Both the position numbers and the translations under genes were made by a program. This document shows, one piece after another, positions 25,013-32,459 of a stretch of 64,000 bases of DNA. Position 1 is the first letter of the stretch. The number at the start of each line of letters is the position of its first letter. The stretch lies in NCBI RefSeq assembly GCF_009380135.2, contig NZ_WHUT02000008.1, positions 1-64,000 of the forward strand, in the 5' to 3' direction. The notes below the pieces were generated by a model. The model worked only from the letters and a program-made list of their open reading frames with translations. It was not told the origin of the DNA and ran no database searches. This DNA is from Fertoeibacter niger (GTDB taxonomy: Bacteria; Pseudomonadota; Alphaproteobacteria; Rhodobacterales; Rhodobacteraceae).

Positions 25013-25674
25013 GCAGCCTCGAAAAGATTGGGGGAACGGGCGGCAAGCACCAGCATGCGCGCCGCCTTGCGGTGAATCGCGCCACAGGCCATGCGGGCTG
25101 CGGAATCCACATCCACCGCCTCGATGCGGCGGTCTTCGGGCAGCCCGCAGATCCGGTCGGGCGTCAGACCTCCGGCCAGCCAGACCCGCGCGCCCTCCAG
25201 CCGGTCAAGCCACCGGGCGACGCTGCGGGAACACAGACAGACGCCGCTTGATCCGATGGCCTGCCGCCCCCCGAACCGGTCAATCAGGAAGATGTCACAG
25301 CCCGCTGTGCGGTAGGAATCGACCAGTCGGTCAACCGGGCTTTCCCCATCGTCATTCACATGCACGGTCTTGATCAGCGTCACGCCCCGGTCCTTCAGAA
25401 ACGCGATGTCGCGCGGCGGGTTGAACCCATGCAGTTGCACATGCCGCACCCGGGTTTCCCTGATCAGGTTCCACAGTTCGGCCACAGGGCGCTTCACGCA
25501 GACCGCAACCGGCGCAACGTTCTGGCAGCGTTCGGCCAGTTCGGTCAGGCTTTTGTCGGACAGGTTGCGCGGGTGCCCCGCAATGCCACTCCACAGGCCC
25601 GCGTAACTGGCACCTTCCTGATCGACGATATCCAGTTCATCGTGGCTGGTTATACCGCAGATTTTCAAATCCAT
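25009..25674 (-). CDS. TrpF-like phosphoribosylanthranilate isomerase
   Basis: TrpF carries out the Amadori rearrangement of phosphoribosyl-anthranilate. The 221-aa protein starts at the ATG at 25674, with a GGAGACAAG site before it, and begins DLKICGITS, placing the general base Cys6 correctly. Asp132 in IFLIDRF is the matching acid; VQLHG and WLAGGLTPD are also conserved. The usual P-S-S-P-R segment is IAGHPRN, so the substrate contacts differ. It is the first gene of the - operon. An upstream ATG at 25752 would add 26 residues with no family likeness. Confidence 0.87.
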   Translation of the reverse strand: MDLKICGITSHDELDIVDQEGASYAGLWSGIAGHPRNLSDKSLTELAERCQNVAPVAVCVKRPVAELWNLIRETRVRHVQLHGFNPPRDIAFLKDRGVTLIKTVHVNDDGESPVDRLVDSYRTAGCDIFLIDRFGGRQAIGSSGVCLCSRSVARWLDRLEGARVWLAGGLTPDRICGLPEDRRIEAVDVDSAARMACGAIHRKAARMLVLAARSPNLFEAA

Positions 25675-26059
25675 TTCTTGTCTCCGGATCAGCAATGCAG
25701 ATTGGATTTCCCTTTTCGACGCTACAATTTTGAAGCGTAACGTAGTGTTCAATATTCAAGCGAGTTGTGCCGGTGCGCCATAGATTGTGACAAAGCTGAA
25801 TATTCTGCGAAAAAGCCTGCCACATCTGCACAACACATTGATCTATAGATATTTTGTCCTGAAAGTGCGGGCCACTGCCTTGAAAGGCATGCAATTGGGC
25901 GCTTCAAGGGCGCACATAAAAGCACAATGGCGGACATACCGTCGAAAAAGATCAGAGAAACGAACGAAACGCTTTTTTGTTTTCAGCGGGATTCACCCCA
26001 AGTTGGCCGCGCGATAAAAAACACTTCAACGTTGCCAATCTGAACGAAGGACACCTCGA
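25675..26059. promoter_or_regulatory. Divergent promoter region with palindrome
   Basis: This 385-base gap lies between the starts of the TrpF-like (-) and LolA-like (+) genes and is clearly more AT-rich than its surroundings. It holds the perfect palindrome ATCTATAGAT at 25841-25850 and several A/T tracts. It must contain the promoters of both operons. I recognise no known regulator site; the palindrome is a candidate operator. Confidence 0.5.
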
Positions 26060-26956
26060 ATGTTTTCCAGAACCCGCACTTCCCTGTTCACCCTCGCAAC
26101 CCTTGCCGCTGCCGCGCTTTCCACCGCAGCCACGGCACAGACGGCCGAACCGCTGCTGGCGGCGGCCACGCCAACCTCGCCCATGGTCACCGATTGCCGC
26201 CAGGTCATCGAATCGGTGCAGAACCGCTACAACGGCTATGACAGCTGGCGCATCGTCCACATGACGATCACCGATGAAACCGGCGCGGTCAAAACCCGCC
26301 GCATCGCCGCCGCGCACAAGAACGACGGCATCAACCGCCGCCTGCGGTCGTTCGTGTTCGACCCGGAAGAGCTGGCCAATGTCGAATCCTCGGTGCGCGA
26401 CAGCTTTGAAAAAGGCGTGCCCGACAAGGTCTGGGTCTATCTGCCCTCGGCAGACAAGATCATCGACGTGAAATCCGAAGATCTGTCGCAGCGTCTTTAC
26501 GGGTCCGACCTAGCCGTGGGCGAAATGCTGATCCGGCAGGCCGACGACTATGACTGCAAGATGCTGGGCACCGGCGAGTTCCGCGGCTATCCGGTTTACA
26601 AGATCTATGTGAACCCGCGCACCGAGGATGAGGTGATCCGGCTGGGCCTGCGTGACGGCGAGCTTTGGGCCGATACCGAAACCTTCATGCCGATCTATTC
26701 CAGCTTCAACGCCGATGCCCCGAACGAACAGCGGGTGCTGGAAACGCTGGACCTGCGCTGGGTTGACGGCGTTTTCGCGCCCGCCCGCTACCGCGTTTCG
26801 ACGATCAAGGAAGGCCGTGTGGTGTCGTTCTCGGATTTCGAGACCACGGGCGAGCAGTTCAACATCGGCCTGCCCTCTGCGTGGTTCGATGAGAATGACA
26901 TCGGAAACCCCGACAGCGATTTCCGCGACTTCCGTTCGGATTCCTTCGTCAACTGA
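26060..26956 (+). CDS. LolA-like outer-membrane lipoprotein-sorting protein (copy 2)
   Basis: The 298-aa protein has a signal peptide (MFSRTRTSLFTLATLAAAAL, cleavage near ATAQT) and the LolA-like beta-sheet fold: YDSWRIVHMTITDE, KVWVYLPSADKIIDVKSEDL, MPIYSSFNAD and PARYRVSTIKEGRVVSFSDF. It belongs to the branch encoded next to MMPL/RND exporters, where it is thought to accept the exported lipid-like compound in the periplasm. The RND gene follows after 67 bases. It differs strongly from the copy at 7961, so the locus has two separate carriers. Confidence 0.85.
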   Translation: MFSRTRTSLFTLATLAAAALSTAATAQTAEPLLAAATPTSPMVTDCRQVIESVQNRYNGYDSWRIVHMTITDETGAVKTRRIAAAHKNDGINRRLRSFVFDPEELANVESSVRDSFEKGVPDKVWVYLPSADKIIDVKSEDLSQRLYGSDLAVGEMLIRQADDYDCKMLGTGEFRGYPVYKIYVNPRTEDEVIRLGLRDGELWADTETFMPIYSSFNADAPNEQRVLETLDLRWVDGVFAPARYRVSTIKEGRVVSFSDFETTGEQFNIGLPSAWFDENDIGNPDSDFRDFRSDSFVN

Positions 26957-27023
26957 TGCGGCGCCGGCGTGGCGGCACAAAATGCCGCCACGTCCCCGTT
27001 CCCCTTTTCAAGGAGCCAGACCC

Positions 27024-29465
27024 ATGCGTCCGCTTTCCCTTGTCGAAAGCCTGATGACACGCTTTCTCCAGACGGTTTACACCCACCGCATCAAAGCCTT
27101 TGTCATCCTTGTTGTCGCTGTCTTCAGTTATGTCGCAACCAATCTTCCCACGTTGCAACGGGATGGGCGCGTTGAAGCTTTCATGCATGAAAGCGATCCT
27201 GCCCTTGAAAGCTACTATGCGATGCGCCGCGAATTTGGCCAGGACAACCGGCTGGTGGTGGCCGTTGCGTCGGAAGACATCTTTTCGACCGAGTTCCTGA
27301 CAAAATTCTCGGACATGCACCGCGAACTGGCCGACAACGTGCCCTATGTTTCGGCGATCTTTTCACCCTACAACATTCCGTTCATCGAATACGAGGGTGG
27401 CGGCGTCTATCTTGAGGAACTGGTGCGCAACCTGCTGGTCCGGGGTCGCGACCCGCAAGAGCTGCGCGAACGTATCCTTTCGACCCCGCTCTATCGCAAC
27501 TTCATCGTCTCCGAAGATGGCGGCACCGTTGCAGTGGTGATCGAACCCTACCGTTATGCGCCCCAGTCCAATGATTGTGTGCCCGATCCATCCGACGGCC
27601 AGACCTGCGAGGTCGTCTTCAAACCGCTTGCGGACCGCGACCTGCTGGGCGCACCGCATTACGCCGAGATGACGGCCGCAGCACGGGCGATCGCGGCGAA
27701 ATACGAATCCGAAGGATTTGCGATCCACATCGCCGGTGCGCCGGTCCTGTCCACCGAAATCGTCAACATGATGGAACAGGACATGCCGCGCTTCACGCTG
27801 GCCTGCGTCATCCTGACCGTGCTTTCGATGATGATCCTGCACCGCAGCCTGCTGGTTGCCGTGGGCGCGTTCCTGTCGTTCTTCACCGCGATCTTTTCGA
27901 CACTGGCGACCGTCGCCCTGACCGGCACGGCGATGACCCCGCCGACCCAGCTTCTGATTCCCATGACGCTGGTGGTCGGGCTTTGCACCTATATCCATTT
28001 CGTCTCGACGCTGCTGAAGGCGCGCAGCCGGGAACCGGATGGCCGCAAGGCGCTGAAAATCGCCATTGGCAAGGCGAACACACCCATTCTGTTCACCGCG
28101 CTGACCACCATCGGGGGCTTGCTTGGGCTGGTCGCGGCACCGCTTGCACCGATCACGGCGCTTGGCATTTTCGGCTCGGTTGCCGTGGGGTTGTCGTATC
28201 TGCTGGCGATGACCTGGGCGACGCTGGTGTTCCGCACCCTGCCGGAACGCTACCTCAACCGCCAGAAGGACGAGCCCGGTCTGATCGCCTCTCTCATGCG
28301 GCAGGGGGCAATGCTTGCGGCCCGCGCGCCGCGCAAGACGCTGGCGATCTGCGCGGTGGTGATACTTGCTGCCGGGGTGGGCATCGTGCAGCTCAGCTAT
28401 TCGCACAATTCTCTGCTCTGGCTGCCCGACGACAACGATGCGCGCCGGTCAACCGAATACATCGACACGAACTTCGGGGGCACGGTGAACCTCGAACTGG
28501 TGATCACTCCGGCCGAGGGTCTGGACTTCCGCGACGAGCTGATGCTCAAGACAATCGAGGCCACGGCACGCAGCACCTATGGCGCAGTGGATATTCCGAT
28601 CGGGCGGCATACCTCGCTGATTTCGTTTGTCGAGGAAACCAATCAGGCCATTCATGACGGTGATCCGGCCGAACGGCGACTTCCCAGCCAGGACGCGCTC
28701 TGGGACCAGATCCTTCTGCTTGAAGGACAGGGTATCGACGACCTGAAACGGTATGCGTCAATTGACTATTCCTCGGGCCGCGTGTCCTTTCAGACCCCCT
28801 GGCTGGAGGCAAAACTTTATTCGGATGTGATCCGGATCATCGAAACCCGGTTCGAGGCAGCACTTGGCGACACGGCCACCGTGGAAAGCACGGGTCTGAT
28901 CGCATTGCTTGCCAAAACCTCGAAAGAGGTGCTGGACAGCATGACCGTCTCTTACAGCATTGCGCTGGCGCTCATCACCGGGATGATGGTGCTTGCATTG
29001 CGGTCGGTCGGGCTGGGTCTGGTCAGCATGGTTCCGAATGTGGCACCGTTTGTGGTGCTGCTTGGGGTCATGGGGTATCTGAACATCCCGCTTGATACCT
29101 TTACCGTGCTGATCGGCGGCATCATCACGGGTCTGATCGTCGATGACACGCTGCATTTCTTTCACAACGTGCGCGAACGCCTGGCGGCGGGCGACACGAT
29201 GGAGGAGGCGATCGGCAACACCATGTCGGACATCGGGCATCCGATCTTTACGACGACCGTTGTGGTGATGGCGGGTTTTGCAGTCTTTACCATGTCGTCG
29301 ATGTCGAACATCCAGAGCTTTGGTCTGCTGATGGCATCGGGTTCGTTGCTGGCGTTCCTGTCCGAAGTGTTCATCGGACCGGCGGCGCTGATGCTTTACG
29401 ACCGCGCGACCCGTCGGCAAAGCGCAGCAGAACGTCAGGCGACGCTGGCCAATGCCCCGGTCTGA
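27024..29465 (+). CDS. RND/MMPL-family exporter
   Basis: An 813-aa inner-membrane protein with two symmetrical halves. Each half has one helix (about 25-43 and 432-450), a periplasmic domain (about 45-255 and 455-635) and a cluster of five helices. The cores read PTQLLIPMTLVVGLCTYIHF and DTFTVLIGGIITGLIVDDTL, the latter carrying the Asp pair near the proton path typical of the family. The start at 27024 follows AAGGAGCC. MMPL-type exporters beside LolA-like proteins move hydrophobic products such as aryl polyenes or hopanoids toward the outer membrane. The UbiD-like gene overlaps its end. Confidence 0.9.
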   Translation: MRPLSLVESLMTRFLQTVYTHRIKAFVILVVAVFSYVATNLPTLQRDGRVEAFMHESDPALESYYAMRREFGQDNRLVVAVASEDIFSTEFLTKFSDMHRELADNVPYVSAIFSPYNIPFIEYEGGGVYLEELVRNLLVRGRDPQELRERILSTPLYRNFIVSEDGGTVAVVIEPYRYAPQSNDCVPDPSDGQTCEVVFKPLADRDLLGAPHYAEMTAAARAIAAKYESEGFAIHIAGAPVLSTEIVNMMEQDMPRFTLACVILTVLSMMILHRSLLVAVGAFLSFFTAIFSTLATVALTGTAMTPPTQLLIPMTLVVGLCTYIHFVSTLLKARSREPDGRKALKIAIGKANTPILFTALTTIGGLLGLVAAPLAPITALGIFGSVAVGLSYLLAMTWATLVFRTLPERYLNRQKDEPGLIASLMRQGAMLAARAPRKTLAICAVVILAAGVGIVQLSYSHNSLLWLPDDNDARRSTEYIDTNFGGTVNLELVITPAEGLDFRDELMLKTIEATARSTYGAVDIPIGRHTSLISFVEETNQAIHDGDPAERRLPSQDALWDQILLLEGQGIDDLKRYASIDYSSGRVSFQTPWLEAKLYSDVIRIIETRFEAALGDTATVESTGLIALLAKTSKEVLDSMTVSYSIALALITGMMVLALRSVGLGLVSMVPNVAPFVVLLGVMGYLNIPLDTFTVLIGGIITGLIVDDTLHFFHNVRERLAAGDTMEEAIGNTMSDIGHPIFTTTVVVMAGFAVFTMSSMSNIQSFGLLMASGSLLAFLSEVFIGPAALMLYDRATRRQSAAERQATLANAPV

Positions 29466-30837
29466 TGACACGCAAAAAGGGGTGGCGCGCGATATGCGCG
29501 CCGCCCTTGCCGCCACAAGCGACAGCGGTTTCTTTCTGGCAAAGCATGGGCTTGGCCCCGATGCCGCCTGCGCCGATTTCGCTTGTCACCATGCGGGCGT
29601 GCCGGCCCGGCCCCGGGGCGGTTCGGAACCGGCGGTGCTTTATCACCAACCCCGGGGCCCCGCGCTGTTGTTGGGGCTTTATGGCTGTGAGGCGCGGCTG
29701 AAATCCTGGCTGCCCGCATGGCAGGGGCGCCAGATGCCCGCCGTGGCCGCAGGTCTTTTGCCAACCCCACCCGTGACCCGTCCGCTGGCACAGGAACGTT
29801 GGGACAGTGTCGCATTGTCGCGGTTGCCCTTTCCGCGCATCACGCCGCGCGACGCCGGGCCCTATGTCACGATGGGCTTCGTGATGAGCGGGCATGGTGG
29901 CCCCGCCCTTGCCCTGTCGGCTCACCGAATGCTGGTGCTGGATGACCGGCATCTGGGCATTTCGATGCTGGCCAGCCGCCATCTGCGGCACCGCGCGCAA
30001 GCCGCATGGGACGAGGGGCAAGACCTTGCCGTCACGATCAATATCGGTGTGCCGCCTGCTGTGGCCATCGCCTCGGCCACGGCAACCGCGCATCTGCCCG
30101 GCGGCTTTGACAAGCTGTCGCTGGCCGGGGCACTGGCGCAGGCGCCGGTTGCAATCTCGGACGATGCAACCCCCTCGCTGCCGCAAGCCGAGTTCGTGCT
30201 GCACGGGCGGCTGACGCCGCGCACCTGTGCCGAAACCCTCGGCACGCGCCCGCCCGGCGTCACGATGCCGGAATTTCTGGGCTATGACGGTCACGCCGGT
30301 GCCCCGCTGGGGGTGATCGAGATCACCGCCATCACCCAGCGCCCCGACGCGGTGTTGCAGGCGACACTCGGCCCGGGACGTGAGCAATCTGCGATCCTGG
30401 GTCTTGGAGGCGCTTTGGCGCTGGCGCTGGCCCTGTTGTCGCGCGGCGGGTGCCCGCCTGTGCGCGATCTGCGCTATGCCCCTGCCGGCGGCGGAATGTT
30501 GCTGCTGTTCGTGGCCCTGGCCCCCGGGGCGGCGCAAGAGTGCGATCTTGGGCAGCTGGCCCGGCAGTTGATCGGGGTCATGCCTTTTACCAAGACGGTG
30601 GTCTTCACCGATGATGACATCGACCTGACCTGCGACGAGGAAGTGCTGTGGGCCATGACCACGCGCTGCAATCTTGCACAGGCAACCCATGCCATCGCGG
30701 GTCTGCCCCCGCTGCGCATGGACCCGTCGCAGACCGACGCCTGGCGCGACGCAACAGGTCTGGCACCAAGCCGCGCTTGGGTTGACGCAACCGTTCCGAT
30801 GCCTCTGCGCCAAGCCACCGCACGCAGCTTTGCGTAA
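29452..30837 (+). CDS. UbiD-like prFMN-dependent decarboxylase
   Basis: UbiD enzymes use prenylated FMN to add or remove CO2 on aromatic or conjugated acids. This 461-aa protein shows the family order: FPRITPRDAGPYVTMGFVMS, SAHRMLVLDDRHLGI (the conserved Arg), VTINIGVPPAVAIASATATA, AEFVLHGRLTP, VIEITAITQRPDAVLQATL and VVFTDDDIDLTCDEEVLWAM near the end. In the usual A-E-(I/V)-V-L-E-G motif the second Glu is His here. It overlaps the RND gene by 14 bases; an alternative ATG at 29494, with AGGGG before it, would shorten it by 14 residues. Pyrrole-2-carboxylate and indole carboxylates are known UbiD-family substrates, which suits this locus. Confidence 0.85.
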   Translation: MPRSDDTQKGVARDMRAALAATSDSGFFLAKHGLGPDAACADFACHHAGVPARPRGGSEPAVLYHQPRGPALLLGLYGCEARLKSWLPAWQGRQMPAVAAGLLPTPPVTRPLAQERWDSVALSRLPFPRITPRDAGPYVTMGFVMSGHGGPALALSAHRMLVLDDRHLGISMLASRHLRHRAQAAWDEGQDLAVTINIGVPPAVAIASATATAHLPGGFDKLSLAGALAQAPVAISDDATPSLPQAEFVLHGRLTPRTCAETLGTRPPGVTMPEFLGYDGHAGAPLGVIEITAITQRPDAVLQATLGPGREQSAILGLGGALALALALLSRGGCPPVRDLRYAPAGGGMLLLFVALAPGAAQECDLGQLARQLIGVMPFTKTVVFTDDDIDLTCDEEVLWAMTTRCNLAQATHAIAGLPPLRMDPSQTDAWRDATGLAPSRAWVDATVPMPLRQATARSFA

Positions 30838-30998
30838 TGGCCCCGGTCCCTTTTGCGGCTCTGGCAGCAGCCGTGACGCTGCGCGGCCTATGGTTTTCGC
30901 CGGGCCGCGAAGGGCTGGGCATCGGGGGCGAAGGCGACCCTGGCCCATCTGTCGCCCTGTGGCCGATCTGGGCAGGCCCGGTGTCCCATATGTGCTGA
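30837..30998 (+). CDS. Possible 53-aa ORF coupled to the UbiD-like gene
   Basis: An ATG overlaps the UbiD-like stop codon (TAATG) and opens 53 codons with GC-rich third positions, beginning MAPVPFAALAAAVTLRGLW. It resembles nothing I know, and the rest of the 204-base gap to the cytochrome gene is in other frames. It may be chance reading of GC-rich DNA or the start of a decayed gene. Confidence 0.2.
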   Translation: MAPVPFAALAAAVTLRGLWFSPGREGLGIGGEGDPGPSVALWPIWAGPVSHMC

Positions 30999-31041
30999 CC
31001 GTCGCGTGCGATGACCGCAGGATGGCCGCGCGCCTTTGCGT

Positions 31042-31587
31042 CTAGCCCCGCCGCGCGGGCCACATCCGCGCCAGAACGCCATCCTTCCTGACCAGCCCGT
31101 GATACAGTGCCGCCCCGATATGCGCCAGCATCAGCGCAACCAGCGCATAGCGGGCGTTGGCATGCACGGCCTTTGCGAAAGCCGCCACAGCCTCGGATTT
31201 GGGCAGGCGCGGCAGGCCAAGCGCATCCAGCGCCTCGATGGGAAAACCGCCGGCCGACACCCGCACAAAGCCCGATACGGCCATGATCAGCAACAGCGCA
31301 TACAACGCCAGATGCACCGCCTCGGCCATCAGCCGCTGGCTGTGGGGCACATGCGCCGGCAGCGGCGGTGGCGGGTTGGCGATGCGGTAGGCAATTCGCG
31401 CCAGCAGCAGCAACAGGATCACCACGCCGCCATTCTTGTGCAGGATGAACAACGTGTCCTGCACCCCGCGCGACAGCCCCGGCTGCAACATTGTGACCCC
31501 GATGGGAATGGTGGCGATGACCAGCAATGCCATCAGCCAGTGCAGGAACCGCGCGGCAGGTTTGTAGACGAGAGGGGATTCGTGCAT
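31042..31587 (-). CDS. Cytochrome b561 family protein
   Basis: The 181-aa protein has four membrane helices with the haem-ligand histidines of the bacterial b561 family: ARFLHWLMALL, TLFILHKNGGVVILL, EAVHLALYALLLIM and VHANARYALVALMLAHIGAA. It would pass electrons between quinol and a partner in the inner membrane or scavenge superoxide like CybB. The start at 31587 follows GGAGCC; a longer frame to 31632 adds 15 unlikely residues. It is transcribed away from the lipid-type operon that starts at 31.7 kb, with about 100 bases between them. Confidence 0.9.
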   Translation of the reverse strand: MHESPLVYKPAARFLHWLMALLVIATIPIGVTMLQPGLSRGVQDTLFILHKNGGVVILLLLLARIAYRIANPPPPLPAHVPHSQRLMAEAVHLALYALLLIMAVSGFVRVSAGGFPIEALDALGLPRLPKSEAVAAFAKAVHANARYALVALMLAHIGAALYHGLVRKDGVLARMWPARRG

Positions 31588-31691
31588 GGCACAGGCTCCG
31601 GCATGATGCATTGGATTGCAGGCGGGCAGCAATTTCGAACCGTTGCTAACACGATAGCGTCAAGCCTTGGCAATGCAATCTTGACAGTTCC

Positions 31692-32459
31692 GTGACGCGG
31701 ATCACAACTCTGACCATGACATTCATCACACGCCCGTCAACTGCGCAGACCATCCGGCCCCCATCGGGTGCAGCCGCTCTCCAAAGGCGACTGCTTTTGC
31801 TGGGGGCGGTGCTGGGGATGGGCGCGGGGGCCGCAGGCTGGTTGCTGTCACCGGGCACCATCGCGCCGCTGCTGGCCTTTGCCTGTGTGGTGCCCTTTGT
31901 GGCGCGGCAGATGCGGCTGCACTACCCGCACGACCGGCTGGGCGGCTGCAACGCGGTGACGATGGCCCGTGCGGCGGTTGTCTGCGCCCTGCTGGCCCCG
32001 CTGGTCGGGGATGGGCCGCAAGCGCTTGGCGGATGGGCGGTGCCGCTGCTGGCCGTCACATCCCTGGCGCTGGACGGGGTGGATGGCTGGCTTGCGCGCA
32101 ATTCCGGCCTTGCCTCGGGCTTTGGCGCGCGTTTCGACATGGAGGTGGATGCAGCCCTTGCCGCCGTGCTGTGCCTGCTGGCGCTGGATCTGGGCAAGGC
32201 GGGGCCGTGGCTGCTGGCGCTGGGTTTCCTGCGCTATGCCTGGGTGCTGGCGGGCTTTGTCTGGCCCTGGCTCAACGGCGCGCTGCCCGAACGTTTCAGC
32301 CGCAAGGCAGTCTGCGTGGTGCAGATCGCTATATTGATCGCGCTGCTGGCTCCGGTGGTGCAGCCGCCCGTGTCACAAGGTTTGGCGGCTTTGGCGCTGG
32401 TGCCGCTGCTGTGGTCATTCGCCGTGGATTTGCGATGGCGCGCCCGGCACCGCGTGTGA
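31692..32459 (+). CDS. CDP-alcohol phosphatidyltransferase family protein
   Basis: These membrane enzymes move a phospho-alcohol from a CDP-alcohol to another alcohol, as in phospholipid head-group synthesis. The full signature D-G-x2-A-R-x8-G-x3-D-x3-D is present from DGWLAR to FDMEVD (about residues 139-161), with about six helices around it. The frame starts at a GTG at 31692; an ATG at 31716 is an equally fair start and would remove eight residues. A TTGACA at 31681 may be a -35 element. The next gene overlaps it by 25 bases (or 4 if its GTG start is used). Confidence 0.87.
   Translation: MTRITTLTMTFITRPSTAQTIRPPSGAAALQRRLLLLGAVLGMGAGAAGWLLSPGTIAPLLAFACVVPFVARQMRLHYPHDRLGGCNAVTMARAAVVCALLAPLVGDGPQALGGWAVPLLAVTSLALDGVDGWLARNSGLASGFGARFDMEVDAALAAVLCLLALDLGKAGPWLLALGFLRYAWVLAGFVWPWLNGALPERFSRKAVCVVQIAILIALLAPVVQPPVSQGLAALALVPLLWSFAVDLRWRARHRV

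Noticed and set aside
29452-30837. Reading the protein at 29.5-30.8 kb as another ketosynthase
   Set aside because: The order of motifs, including PRDAGPYVT and FTDDDIDLTCDEEVLWA, fits UbiD and no Cys-His-His triad is present.
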